Origin: Clostridium sp. D33t1_170424_F3
Lineage (GTDB): Bacteria; Bacillota; Clostridia; Oscillospirales; Acutalibacteraceae
Direction of reading: 5' to 3'
DNA: 63,272 nucleotides
Assembly (NCBI RefSeq): GCF_015667585.1
Contig: NZ_JADPEG010000021.1
Coordinates: forward strand, 1 to 63,272
Below the pieces are notes generated by a model. The model searched no databases, was not told the DNA's origin, and worked only from the letters and a program-made list of their open reading frames with translations. Shown piece by piece: positions 1-8,307 of the stretch (the first letter of the stretch is position 1; every line of letters starts with the position of its first letter). The translations under genes were made by a program, and so were the position numbers.

Positions 1-143
1 ATCAAGGTCGATTTTCCCGCGCCGTTCTCTCCCATCAGAGCATGCACGCTGCCGGGCCGCACTTTCAAAGTTACTCCGTCCAGCGCTTTTACGCCGGGGA
101 ATACTTTTGTTATGTTGTTCATTTCCAGCACATATTCGCCCAT
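1..143 (-). CDS. mglA: Galactose/methyl-galactoside ABC transporter ATPase (MglA-like), N-terminal fragment
   Basis: Only the first 47 codons are in the window; the gene runs off the left edge. The start ATG (141-143) follows a good AGGAGG-type ribosome site. Residues 38-46 (GENGAGKST) are the Walker A loop, and the preceding [13 protein letters not shown] pattern is typical of the first nucleotide-binding domain of double-ATPase sugar importers (MglA, RbsA, YtfR). It lies 120 bp downstream of a galactose-binding protein gene on the same strand, so it should energise uptake of that ligand. The MglA assignment rests on this neighbour, because the fragment itself cannot separate MglA from RbsA. 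Confidence 0.85.
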   Translation of the reverse strand, partial: MGEYVLEMNNITKVFPGVKALDGVTLKVRPGSVHALMGENGAGKSTL

Positions 144-175
144 ACAATCAATCCTCCTTCTTGCTAAAATTAAGC

Positions 176-208
176 GGGGAACGGAAAGCGCTTGCTTTCG
201 CGTTCCCC
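176..208 (-). other. Intergenic stem-loop between mglB and mglA
   Basis: The arms 176-189 and 194-208 form a 14-bp stem with one bulged base and a 4-nt loop. There is no long T-run after it. The placement, just after the binding-protein stop and before the ATPase ribosome site, fits a stem that stabilises the binding-protein mRNA or lowers read-through, giving more binding protein than ATPase. That role is inferred from position. Confidence 0.6.
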
Positions 209-263
209 GTAGAACAATTTCCTAAAGAAACTCTAAATGAAAGTGTGCTGCGTTCCGCGGTAA

Positions 264-1361
264 TTAGGACATGTAATCCTGATAGTTGTCAGCGGTAACC
301 TTGACATAGTCGATCCAGACATACTTGCCGTCTGTGATCTCATAGCCGGTGTTCTCTTTGTTGATCTCTTTGCCCTGAGCAGCAGCAACAGCGATGTTAA
401 CAGTTGCTTTACCCTGGTTCTCAGCATCGTTCAGAACAGTACCCAGCAGGGAGCCGTCTTTCATTGCTTCCAGAGCCGGAGCAGTTGCGTCAACGCCAAC
501 AACCGGGATGTACTTGGCAGCGTCGCCGGTGTTGTAGCCTTCTGCCTTCAGAGCTTCGATTGCGCCGAGAGCCATGTCGTCGTTGTTGCACAGAACAGCT
601 TCGATTTTATCCACGCCCTGGGAGGAAAGGAACGCCTTCATCAGGTCGGTCGCCTTAACTTTATCCCACATTGCGGTGTCAGCTGCGAGCTGCTCAACGC
701 CGAAGCCAGCTTCTTCGATTGCCTTCGGAGCATACTCGGAACGGAGGGTAGCGTCCTGATGGCCCGGCTCACCCTGGAGCATGACGTACTGGACTTTGCC
801 GTCGCCGTTCTTATCTGCTTCCGGATGCGCGGTGAAGTAGTCAGCGATGATCTGGCCGGACATTGTGCCGGACTGCTCAGCGCGGCAGCCTACATACCAT
901 GCCTGATCATAGAGGTTCATGTCGTCCTCGGACGGCTGACGGTTCAGCAGAACGATCGGCAGGCCAGCATCCTTCGCCTTGGTGATGATCGGGCCGGCAG
1001 CGGTCAGGTCAACCGGGTTGACAGCCAGAGCGTTAACGCCCTTGGTGATAAAGGTATCAACCTGCTCGTTCTGGGTGGGCTGCTTGTTCTGGGAATCCAC
1101 GATGTCGATCTTTGCGCCCAGAGTCTCAGCCTGTGCGGTCATGTTGTTACGAACGCCGGTCATGAAGGTATCGTCAAACTTGTAGATACAGGTACCAACG
1201 GTGACTTCACCCTGCGGCTCTTCCGGAGCTTCACTGGGAGTTTCGCTGCCAGCGCTCTGCGGCTGGGACTCAGCCTGGGACGGAGCGGGATCATTGCCGC
1301 AGCCTACTGCGACGGAAGCCATCATCATGGCAGCCAACATAAATGCTAATACTTTTTTCAT
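264..1361 (-). CDS. mglB: Galactose/glucose-binding lipoprotein (MglB-like)
   Basis: This is the extracellular substrate-binding protein of the mgl importer. A lipoprotein signal ends at Cys21 (SVAVGC), followed by a Ser/Glu/Pro-rich linker to about residue 51. The mature part matches enteric galactose/glucose-binding protein: IYKFDDTFM near residue 59, an EF-hand-like calcium loop (D183, N185, D187, K189, Q191), and GEPGHQDA at 197-204. The calcium loop is a hallmark of MglB and separates it from ribose and galactofuranose binders. At 365 aa the length is normal for a Gram-positive lipoprotein version. It is the first gene before mglA, and the start is set by a GGAGG site just upstream. Confidence 0.93.
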   Translation of the reverse strand: MKKVLAFMLAAMMMASVAVGCGNDPAPSQAESQPQSAGSETPSEAPEEPQGEVTVGTCIYKFDDTFMTGVRNNMTAQAETLGAKIDIVDSQNKQPTQNEQVDTFITKGVNALAVNPVDLTAAGPIITKAKDAGLPIVLLNRQPSEDDMNLYDQAWYVGCRAEQSGTMSGQIIADYFTAHPEADKNGDGKVQYVMLQGEPGHQDATLRSEYAPKAIEEAGFGVEQLAADTAMWDKVKATDLMKAFLSSQGVDKIEAVLCNNDDMALGAIEALKAEGYNTGDAAKYIPVVGVDATAPALEAMKDGSLLGTVLNDAENQGKATVNIAVAAAQGKEINKENTGYEITDGKYVWIDYVKVTADNYQDYMS

Positions 1362-1758
1362 ACCTGAAAATCCTCCTACTTTCTTGTAAAAATCTTCTTC
1401 TGGTTTTGCAAATTCAACCCGTCATGTGTATTTGCACAAATCCGGGCAGGATTGCTGTTTACTATTAGTAAGTATAACTTCCGTGCTTTAAAAAATCTAT
1501 ATAAAATTCTTCGGTCTTCCATGAAATATCTTCGGTCTTTTGCTCGATTCTTTCTATCAAAAACCGATGTTCTTTGTGAATTATAGCGGTTTATTCGAAA
1601 TAAGAATCCATTTTCACCCCACATAGACGCTGAAAGTCAGGCTTTTTGACGAAAATCCACCAGATGATGTGGTCGCGCTCCTTTCTCCCGGGCCGCGGCA
1701 TATCCGCCTGCCCCCATGCATAAAATCAAACGATGCAAGTAAGGGAGGGACACGGCAA
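1362..1758. promoter_or_regulatory. mglB promoter region with phased direct repeats
   Basis: No gene is seen here. On the minus strand a -10-like TATACT lies at 1471-1476, with only a poor -35 (TAGATT, 1494-1499). Upstream is a 10-bp direct repeat, CTTCGGTCTT as read on the plus strand, at 1509-1518 and 1530-1539. The copies are exactly 21 bp apart, two helical turns. That spacing is typical of AraC-family activators, including YesN-type response regulators. The plus-strand end of the region carries the ribosome site for the gene starting at 1759. Confidence 0.5.
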
Positions 1759-2607
1759 ATGGAAGCTTACGCACTGGCCAAAAACGCGGTGGTTCCGCTT
1801 CTGGCGTCGCCGGAAGAGCACGCGGAGCGGGTGGACGAGGCGCTTTGCGGCATGTTTTTGCAGATTCTGGAGAAGTCAGGCCGCTTCTACCGGGTGCGCA
1901 CCTCCTACCGGTACGAGGGCTGGGCCGCCGGAGAGGGGCTCTGCTTCGGCGAAGAACAGCTCGCGCTGTGGCGCACCGCCCCCAAGCGCGCCGTGTGCAT
2001 GTCTTTTGCCGACGTACAGGCGGAACCAAAGGTACAGGCGGAACCGCTGCGCAGCCTCACGCGTGGGGCCGCCGTTTCCCCCGTCGGCACGGCGGCGGAC
2101 GGCTGGCAGAAAATCCGCCTGCCGGACGGAACAGAGGGCTTTGTCCCCTGCCCGGCCATCGCGCAGGTGCTCCCCGCCGACCGGCCGGAGGCGGCGTTCC
2201 GCAGCGGCGTGGTACGCACCGCCCTTTCCTACCTGGGAACGCCCTACCGCTGGGGCGGCAAATCGCCGCTGGGGATCGACTGTTCCGGACTGTGCTTCAT
2301 GGCCTACTATTTAAATGGAAGCGTCATCTTCCGCGATGCGCGCATGGAACCCGGCTTTCCCGTCCATGAAATTCCGTTCCGCAGCGCCAAGCCGGGCGAT
2401 CTGCTCTATTTCCCGGGCCACATCGCCATGCTGATCGGAAACGGGCGATATGTGCACGCCACCGCGGGCAACGGATGCCACGGCGTGGTAATCAACAGCC
2501 TGAATCCCCGCTCCCGGGAATACCGTGCCGACTTACCTCCCAAGCTGACCGCTGTGGGCAGTATTTTCCCCTGCGCCGCGGCGCAAAACAAACGCCGCCT
2601 TTTTTAA
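1759..2607 (+). CDS. NlpC/P60-family cysteine peptidase
   Basis: A 282-aa cell-wall hydrolase-type protein, predicted to cut D-Glu-diamino-acid bonds in peptidoglycan stem peptides. The ATG at 1759 is chosen because GGGAGGG lies 9 bp upstream; an earlier in-frame start lacks a ribosome site. Residues about 80-140 look like bacterial SH3 domains (KIRLPDGTEGFV). The catalytic domain has Cys175 in the DCSGL motif, His221 (PGHIAML) and a third polar residue at His233 (VHATAG). No signal peptide is visible, which is unusual for an extracellular enzyme but common in related clostridial and bacilli dipeptidyl-peptidase VI-like proteins that act on imported or released peptides. Confidence 0.85.
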   Translation: MEAYALAKNAVVPLLASPEEHAERVDEALCGMFLQILEKSGRFYRVRTSYRYEGWAAGEGLCFGEEQLALWRTAPKRAVCMSFADVQAEPKVQAEPLRSLTRGAAVSPVGTAADGWQKIRLPDGTEGFVPCPAIAQVLPADRPEAAFRSGVVRTALSYLGTPYRWGGKSPLGIDCSGLCFMAYYLNGSVIFRDARMEPGFPVHEIPFRSAKPGDLLYFPGHIAMLIGNGRYVHATAGNGCHGVVINSLNPRSREYRADLPPKLTAVGSIFPCAAAQNKRRLF

Positions 2608-2619
2608 ATATAGAACAGC

Positions 2620-2651
2620 AAACCGCACGGAGTATTTGCTCCGCGCGGTTT
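2620..2651 (+). terminator. Hairpin after the NlpC/P60 gene
   Basis: The two arms (about AAACCGC-CGGAG and CTCCG-GCGGTTT) form an interrupted stem 13 bp after the stop codon. The T-run is weak, so this is a likely but not certain terminator. Confidence 0.5.
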
Positions 2652-2688
2652 CAGCTAATACATATTAAAAGGAGGAACGTATTTTCAA

Positions 2689-3684
2689 TCATAAAACGGA
2701 AAACGGATAATCCGCATCGCACTGCGCCGGATAGGAAAAACTTGACCCATTGGGGGACAATATGCCCGTCGCCTGATGGCTGGCGGAAAAACGATTCGCC
2801 CCTTTCAGGAAATAGTCGTACCGGATCGCGCCGCCTATGGGATCGTCCCATGTGACGTCCACCGCGTACCAGCCGCCGCCGACCTGTACGCTGCACCACA
2901 TATGCGCCGTTCCTCCGGCTGTTCCGCGCACCAGAACGCAGGGGATGCCCAACTCGTCCAAAACGGCCTTGTATGCACGGGAATAGCCCTCACAGACCGC
3001 CGTTCCCTTGACCAGCGCACCATAAGCGCCAAACACATTGACGCCCTGCTGGCTGCGGGTCGTATAGGCCGCGCGGGCGGCAAGCGCATCGTGCACCGTC
3101 CTGAGCTGCGCGGAAAGATCGGCTTCCTTCCGCGCGGACGCGGCAATCCGGTCAATTTCAGTGTTCAGCTCTGTGATCGCAACGCCAACCCTGCCGGGAG
3201 AAATCATCCCTTCAGCAAAATAATCGCTGTCCCCGCTGCCTTTCCCCAGAACTGCCGTACAGTAGCGGCCGCTCTGCGTCGCGCGCAGCGTCAGCTTGGA
3301 AAAATCTACATAAAACACATCCGGATAATCATTCATAAACGCATCGCGCCCCGCCTGAAACGCCGCCGTCAAAGAACGGCTGCCGTCCAAGTGCGCGCGC
3401 ACGTCGCTGACCGCCAGCTGATCGCCTCCAAACGTTCCGCGGATCAGATCGATGCTCCCTGTGCCGCTGCGCAGGCTGCCGTTGCGGTGCATCTCTACCA
3501 GCGCATTGTAAAAAATCTTCGCCTGCTTGTCCAGCTGATCTCCAAACCAGCTCTGCACATCCACGACAGCCCCCTGTGATACAGCCGCAGGCGTCTGTTC
3601 TGCCGCAGCCAACGCGGGCTGCACCCCCGCGCCGAATACGACAGCTGTCAACAGCAACAATGCCACCCGTGCATTGATTTTCAC
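2689..3684 (-). CDS. Secreted transglutaminase-like domain protein under c-di-GMP riboswitch control
   Basis: The GTG at 3684 is preferred: a purine-rich ribosome site precedes it and a clean signal peptide follows (VKINARVALLLL to ALA-A). A TTG in the same frame at 3744 is possible. The C-terminal half is a transglutaminase/cysteine-protease-like fold with Cys231 (AVCEGYS), His261 (TAHMWCSV) and Asp276 (AVDVTWDDP) as the expected triad. Such domains act as proteases or cross-linkers on the cell surface. The leader contains a c-di-GMP-I riboswitch and an intrinsic terminator, so expression should respond to c-di-GMP, the usual signal for sessile against motile life. It stands alone as a transcription unit. 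Substrate unknown. Confidence 0.8.
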   Translation of the reverse strand: MKINARVALLLLTAVVFGAGVQPALAAAEQTPAAVSQGAVVDVQSWFGDQLDKQAKIFYNALVEMHRNGSLRSGTGSIDLIRGTFGGDQLAVSDVRAHLDGSRSLTAAFQAGRDAFMNDYPDVFYVDFSKLTLRATQSGRYCTAVLGKGSGDSDYFAEGMISPGRVGVAITELNTEIDRIAASARKEADLSAQLRTVHDALAARAAYTTRSQQGVNVFGAYGALVKGTAVCEGYSRAYKAVLDELGIPCVLVRGTAGGTAHMWCSVQVGGGWYAVDVTWDDPIGGAIRYDYFLKGANRFSASHQATGILSPNGSSFSYPAQCDADYPFSVL

Positions 3685-3776
3685 TTTTTCTTTTCTCTCC
3701 CCATTATTCCCGATTATCGTTACGCGGCCCGGCGTTTTCACCAACGGGCAGTCCGCACCTGAGCAGTTTTCCGTAC

Positions 3777-3802
3777 AAAAAAAGCCCTGCTCTCAGCAAG
3801 GC
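3777..3802 (-). terminator. Riboswitch expression-platform terminator
   Basis: Read on the minus strand, an 8-bp stem (GCCTTGCT / AGCAGGGC, arms 3795-3802 and 3784-3791) with a 3-nt loop is followed at once by a T-run. It lies about 60 nt downstream of the GEMM aptamer and about 90 nt before the GTG of the transglutaminase-like gene, so it is the likely switch point. Confidence 0.85.
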
Positions 3803-3860
3803 GCATCAACCAAACAGGAGGTCTTCAAACAGACTTCCCAAACCGCTTCCCTGACGGGAA

Positions 3861-3935
3861 GGCAACCGGCTGCCATACTGCCATCGGCAGGTTAGGCCCT
3901 TTGACTTTGCGTCCCTGCATTTCTCCAGGTTTGCC
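3861..3935 (-). promoter_or_regulatory. Cyclic di-GMP-I (GEMM-I) riboswitch aptamer
   Basis: On the minus strand the sequence shows the class signatures in order: GGCAAACC (5' side of P1, 3928-3935), a short P2 hairpin (CCTG...CAGG), the conserved GGACGCAAAG, CCTAACC, a P3 hairpin (CTGCC/GGCAG), then a tetraloop-receptor-like ATGGCAGCCGG and the 3' P1 strand GGTTGCC (3861-3867). This matches the GEMM-I layout, for example V. cholerae Vc2. It controls a terminator upstream of a secreted enzyme gene. Whether the ligand is c-di-GMP or the variant c-AMP-GMP depends on one aptamer position and needs a covariance alignment. Confidence 0.9.
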
Positions 3936-4430
3936 AATATGAAATTGTATAAAACGCATCTGTCCATACACTGTGTTAAGTGTATGCTTTTCCTATGAAA
4001 AAAGCAAGTGTTTTCTGAAAATTCTGTGGATTTTTTTAATAATCATTTTTATTCTTACCAATAAACAGCTTCCTCTGTGCGGCGTTTCATTCCATTCCGC
4101 GCAAAAAGCTTTTTCAGTTTTATGCGCCTTTGATAAGCATAAGAAAAGCGCCCGCGATCGGTCAAAGCCGCCGCTTGGGGAACGGACAGGCCACAAAACC
4201 GGGCAGGCGCTCTCTTTCCGAGTCAATCGGACACAACCGGCCGCCGTTCTGGGCCGCCGGATGCCGCATGCCGAGGCATGCTTGAGGATGTGTATGTGGG
4301 TAATTGGGGATATTTTCATTATATAGAGTGCGAAAGCGGAATGCAACGGCGATATGGAAGAACAAAATCCAATTTCATCCAGCCCATTTCGTCACATTCT
4401 CCAAATTCGCTTTTGCCTAATCAAAAGGAA
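3936..4430. other. Gap without a convincing gene
   Basis: Open frames on both strands lack ribosome sites and protein-like composition. The right end holds the promoter side of the riboswitch transcript: on the minus strand a TATACAAT-like -10 lies about 10-15 bp before the aptamer. Short inverted repeats occur (ATACAC/GTGTAT near 3968-3986) with no clear role. Confidence 0.5.
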
Positions 4431-4465
4431 TCGGGCGAAGCGCAACAATCGCACCCTTCGCCCGA
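4431..4465 (-). terminator. Terminator of the binding-protein/PG-binding fusion gene
   Basis: The 10-bp arms TCGGGCGAAG (4431-4440) and CTTCGCCCGA (4456-4465) form a stem. On the minus strand it is followed by a T-rich tract. It lies 35 bp after the stop codon at 4500. Confidence 0.75.
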
Positions 4466-4499
4466 TCAAACACTCTTTACTTGACGTTTTTCCTTTGGG

Positions 4500-5755
4500 T
4501 TATTCGTCCGCGGAATAGATCAGATTCCCTTCCGGGCGGACCTTCGCGCTGTCCGAATACAGCAGGTCCAGCGTCTCCTGGGTTGCAATGCCGGTCGCCT
4601 TGAGCCCATTGACATACTGGAAGTCCATTACGGACTGCTGGGTTCCCTCGCCATACAGGCCGGTGGGCTGCACAAAGAGGTAGCCGAGCTCCGCGAGGCG
4701 GTTCTGCATCTTTTTGACCTCATCGCTCTCATCGCCCGGGTTCAGCGTGCCAGTCGTGCTCTGCGGCGGGGTGGAACTGACGTCGCCCACGCCCATGTTC
4801 GGATCGCCGCCCATCGGCGCGCTGCTTGTCCCGTCGCCCGGCTCCAAGCTGGTCGTACCCTGTGTGAGCGCCGGATACACCGTGCCCGCCATAAAGCTGA
4901 CGGCGGTTACCACGCCGTTGCCCTGCCAGCGCATCAGGGAAGGGTCCATCTCATATACGCGGCCCTCCTGCACGGCGGTCAGCGCCTTGTATTTTTCCGT
5001 CTGCGCCAGGGTATCCTTTAATCCGGTCGGACAAAAGATGTACTGCGGCTGCACCATCAGCAGCGTGTCTATGCTCATTTGGTTGCCGGCTCCATCGGAC
5101 GCGGCGTTTACAAGGCCCGCATATTCGATCAGCTTGCCCGCCAGCGTGTCTCCGGTCACCACGCCGCCCGCGGCATCGAGCAGATAGCAGACGGAAACCG
5201 GCGTGTCGGTCTGCGGGATCTGGCGGTTGATGTCGTCCATCATGGAGAAAATGCCCTCCGCGATCCGTTCGCCCCGCTCATAGCCTTTATTGCCGCCCTT
5301 GACGGCCGCGCCCACCTGCGTGTACAGGCGGGTAAAATCCTCGCGCCCGGTGGCCGGGGCGATCGCCAGCACGTCCACGCCCGCGTCGTTCAGGGCTTTC
5401 TTCTGCTCCTCCGTCGGCGCCGTTTCCGTCAGCACCAGGTCCGCGCCCGCGACGCGCAGGGCCTGCGCGTCGTTCAGCGTGAAGTCCGGCAGGACGGAAA
5501 GGTCCGTCTGGGTGCACTCCGCGCTTTTGGCGCGCAGCTGCATTTCATAGCCGATGGCGAGGATGACCTCCGCAAGGTTCGGCGAAAGCACCGCCACACC
5601 CTCCGGCTCATCCTTGATCGTTACTTCGTTGATGGTCACGGGGTAATCCTGCGCCGCCGCGCCGGAAGTGATATCCCCCTGCGGCCCGCAGCCCGCAAAC
5701 GCGCCCAGAATCAGCAGGACGCTCAGCAGCGCCGCAAGCGTTCTTTTCAGTATCA
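4500..5755 (-). CDS. Lipoprotein: BtuF/FepB-like binding domain fused to a peptidoglycan-binding domain
   Basis: The start at 5755 is set by AAGGAG 8 bp upstream; the longer frame overlaps the preceding gene. Residues 1-23 are a lipoprotein signal with lipobox AFAGC. Residues about 55-300 resemble the helical-backbone binding proteins for siderophores or cobalamin (VLSPNLAEVILAIGYE, then LVLTETAP). A low-complexity Ser/Thr/Gly/Pro linker follows. The C-terminal 75 residues form a PG_binding_1 module (DEVKKMQNRLAELGYL). No permease or ATPase gene is nearby, so a transport role is doubtful; it may be a wall-anchored sensor or scavenger. It is 17 bp downstream of the DUF815 ATPase gene and probably co-transcribed. 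Confidence 0.8.
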
Positions 5756-5772
5756 TTCGGGTACTCCTTCCA

Positions 5773-7026
5773 TTAAGCAAGCGGCTGGCCGCGCCGGATA
5801 CGGGCCTCCGCGTCGTCCACATACTGTTTTGCACAGCGCGGGGAGCGTCCGCCGCGGGCGATCGCCCAGCGCTCCGCGCCCGCCTGAATCTCCGGCAGGT
5901 ATTCGTCCAGCTCCCGCTGCCGCGCCAGAAGCTCCACAATCTCCAAAAAGCGCGCCTTGTCCGGCAGGCAGAAATTGATCGACAGGCCGAAGCGGTCCGC
6001 CAGCGACATGCTCTCCTGTATGGTATCGCCGAGGTGGATTTCGTCGCCCTCGCGGTCGGAGAAACTCTCGCGCAGCAAATGGCGGCGGTTGGAGGTCGCA
6101 TAGATCAGCGCGTTCTCCGGCCGGGCCGCGAGGCCGCCCTCCAGCACCGCCTTCAGCGCGGCGTAGGTGTCATCCTGCCGGGAGAACGAGAGGTCGTCGA
6201 TAAAGATGATGAATTTCAGCGGGATGGCGGCGATCTGGTCCACCAGCGCCGGAAAATCCATCAGGTTTTCCTTGGGAATTTCAATCACACGCAGGCCCTG
6301 CGGGTAAAACTCATTCAGCATCGCCTTGACCGTGGAGGATTTGCCCGTGCCGCGGTCGCCGTAAAGCAGGCAGTTGTTGGCGGGCAGCCCCTGTAAAAAG
6401 GCCAGCGTGTTGTCAACGGCCAGCTTGCGCTGCAGATCGTAGCCCTTGAGGTCCGCCAGCCGCTGCCCGTCCGGGTAGGCGACCGGCTGGATTTTGTGGC
6501 CGCGCCAGATAAACGCGCGGTACCGGGCATACATACCGCAGCCGTTGGCGCGGTAATATGCCGCCATCTTTGGCAGGCACTGTTCCAGCTCCCCGGAAAG
6601 CACCGCAACCGGTTCCCCGGTTTTCCATTCCGGCAGCTCCAAAGCGGCGATTTCCTGGGCAAACGCAGAGCCTTCGCGCAGGTCCCGCGGCGTGAGGGAG
6701 GCCACCCGGCGGATGACGGAGAGGTCGCGCCGGACCGCATGGCGCACACCCTCCGGAAGCACCGCTGTTCCGGCCGCCGCCGCGAGGGAGAACGCGTTTT
6801 CGTCAAACAGCGCGGTGCCGGTGAGGCAGCCCGCGAGGTTTTCGCTGAAGCCGCGCGCCGACAGCGCATCGAAGAACGCGCCCCATGCGTCCAAAAATGC
6901 TTCCAGCGAGGCGCCGTTCGCCGTCCACAGCAGGCGGTAAAAGGCTTTGGGAACCGTTCGGTTTAAAATTCCTTTATAGATAGAGAGGGAAGCCAGTTCC
7001 ATGGCTGCTTCTTTGACAAGATTCAA
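5773..7026 (-). CDS. DUF815-family AAA ATPase
   Basis: A 417-aa predicted P-loop ATPase. Walker A is GDRGTGKSS at about 223-231, and Walker B is FIIFIDDLSF at about 272-281. An arginine-rich sensor region (ATSNRRHL) and a DRFGLSI segment follow, matching the DUF815 family of predicted AAA+ ATPases. The cell role of the family is not established. The TTG at 7026 is favoured because AAGGAG lies 8 bp upstream; an ATG eight codons later has no such site. It is followed closely by the binding-protein/PG-binding gene. Confidence 0.85.
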   Translation of the reverse strand: MNLVKEAAMELASLSIYKGILNRTVPKAFYRLLWTANGASLEAFLDAWGAFFDALSARGFSENLAGCLTGTALFDENAFSLAAAAGTAVLPEGVRHAVRRDLSVIRRVASLTPRDLREGSAFAQEIAALELPEWKTGEPVAVLSGELEQCLPKMAAYYRANGCGMYARYRAFIWRGHKIQPVAYPDGQRLADLKGYDLQRKLAVDNTLAFLQGLPANNCLLYGDRGTGKSSTVKAMLNEFYPQGLRVIEIPKENLMDFPALVDQIAAIPLKFIIFIDDLSFSRQDDTYAALKAVLEGGLAARPENALIYATSNRRHLLRESFSDREGDEIHLGDTIQESMSLADRFGLSINFCLPDKARFLEIVELLARQRELDEYLPEIQAGAERWAIARGGRSPRCAKQYVDDAEARIRRGQPLA

Positions 7027-7191
7027 GAAAAAGACTCCTTTACCGATACAAACTCATATGGATACATGATACCCTGCGGGCGTTTTTATGTCAAGTTATC
7101 CAGGGCTCCTGACTTGCGAATTTACAAATTGTTTGCTAGTATGTATGTAAGAATCCATCCGTTATTCCATTCTACAGAAAGGCAGATGGTT

Positions 7192-8010
7192 ATGATGAAG
7201 CACAGCTCTTACCGCCTTGCGGCATGGATCGTTGCCGCCTGTATGATATTCCTGTTCACCTCCTGCGACCAGCCCGCCGATCCGGAGGTCATCCTGCGGG
7301 AAGCTCTGGCCAATTCGGAAAAGCTCGCCAGCTGTGAAGCTACTTACCGCTATTCCCTCACATACCGCAGCGAAGAAAAGGAAACGCAGGTCTCTACATC
7401 GGTTGACTCCACCTACTTCTCCGATCCCTTCCGCCTGAGAGAAGAACGGACAACGGACGGGACGGCTTCCACCACCTATCTCGATGCGGAAGGCCAGGAT
7501 ACCTGGTATTATGCAAAGATGGAAGACGGCTGGAAAAAAGTAAACGTCGAAAACCAGGACCGTTCTCCAACAAAGCTGCTGCCTTCCCTCAGCCTGCTGA
7601 AAAGCGCGGAGCAGCCAAAGCTTGTCCGCGAAGAAGAATGGAACGGGACGCCCGCCTATAAGCTGGAGCTTTCCTTCCCGGCGGAAACGCTCCAAAACAC
7701 CATCGCGGAGATTGTCGCGGCCAGCGGCATGGGCAATGGGTCCCAGACCCTTGTTCCGGCCCTTCTGGAAAGCGTCCCTCCCTTGTTTGGTTATGGCTAC
7801 ATTGCCAGGGACAGCGGGCTGCCTTTGGCTTTGGAATTGGACGCCACCGATGCGCTCAACACCGTTTTCAGCAACATCGACGGAGAGAGCGTCCGGATTA
7901 CCGTTTCGGAGAGCATCATTTCCGGGACCATCCGCAATCCGAACAGCGCGGCCCCGTTCGACCTTCCCCCCGAAGCCGCCGCCGCTGAAACCATGGAGGC
8001 GGCAGGATAA
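7192..8010 (+). CDS. Lipoprotein of unknown function (LolA/LppX-like appearance)
   Basis: A lipoprotein signal ends in FLFTSC, and the mature protein begins DQPADPEVILREALAN. Repeated beta-rich segments with YRYSLTYRS, TTYLDAEGQDTWYYAKMEDGWKK and GTPAYKLELSF resemble lipoproteins of the LolA/LppX-like fold (often DUF6612-type) seen in Firmicutes. No catalytic motif is seen. The start is chosen at the second ATG of a cluster (7186, 7192, 7195) because AAAGG lies 9 bp before it. It is monocistronic and divergent from the DUF815 gene. Fold resemblance is from memory and not certain. Confidence 0.6.
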   Translation: MMKHSSYRLAAWIVAACMIFLFTSCDQPADPEVILREALANSEKLASCEATYRYSLTYRSEEKETQVSTSVDSTYFSDPFRLREERTTDGTASTTYLDAEGQDTWYYAKMEDGWKKVNVENQDRSPTKLLPSLSLLKSAEQPKLVREEEWNGTPAYKLELSFPAETLQNTIAEIVAASGMGNGSQTLVPALLESVPPLFGYGYIARDSGLPLALELDATDALNTVFSNIDGESVRITVSESIISGTIRNPNSAAPFDLPPEAAAAETMEAAG

Positions 8011-8052
8011 GACCCGCGGCCTGCAAAAGGCAGAACCGCGGCGACGGCGGAA

Positions 8053-8094
8053 AGCCTTCCGCGCACAGCTCCCGTAAAGGCGGCGCGGAAGGCT
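8053..8094 (+). terminator. Hairpin downstream of the lipoprotein gene
   Basis: A perfect 12-bp inverted repeat (AGCCTTCCGCGC, 8053-8064; complement 8083-8094) lies 43 bp after the stop. No T-run follows directly, so it may be a processing or rho-independent-like element. Confidence 0.45.
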
Positions 8095-8217
8095 GACAGG
8101 GGAAACGGTTTCAAGTGTTTTCAGGCAGGATTTATTCCTGTCCGGCCGCCGTATAGCTGTTTTTTTCACGTTTCTTCTCAATTCTTCTGTTTTTATAAGC
8201 CGGTTCCGTCAAATGAC

Positions 8218-8246
8218 TTGACTTTTTTGCGTTGTCTCTTTAAAAT
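8218..8246 (+). promoter_or_regulatory. Promoter of the tRNA-Ser unit
   Basis: -35 TTGACT (8218-8223), a 17-bp spacer and -10 TAAAAT (8241-8246). This is one of the best sigma-70-type promoters in the window. It reads into the truncated tRNA copy and the intact tRNA-Ser. Confidence 0.7.
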
Positions 8247-8266
8247 AGAGAACGTATCTGGAATAT

Positions 8267-8307
8267 GGAACGGAATCGAAGCGGCCATGCCGGGCCTGAC
8301 CCGGACG
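8267..8307 (+). pseudogene. 5' half of a second tRNA-Ser (degenerate)
   Basis: About 41 nt align with the 5' half of the intact tRNA-Ser 80 bp downstream: both share GGAA, ATCGAAG, GG.CAT and CGGGCCTGAC at the same relative positions. The similarity stops inside the anticodon loop and there is no 3' half, so it cannot fold as a tRNA. It sits directly behind the tRNA promoter. Confidence 0.6.

Noticed and set aside
3973-4346. 117-codon frames on both strands upstream of the riboswitch
   Set aside because: Neither has a ribosome site or a protein-like pattern, and they mirror each other on opposite strands.
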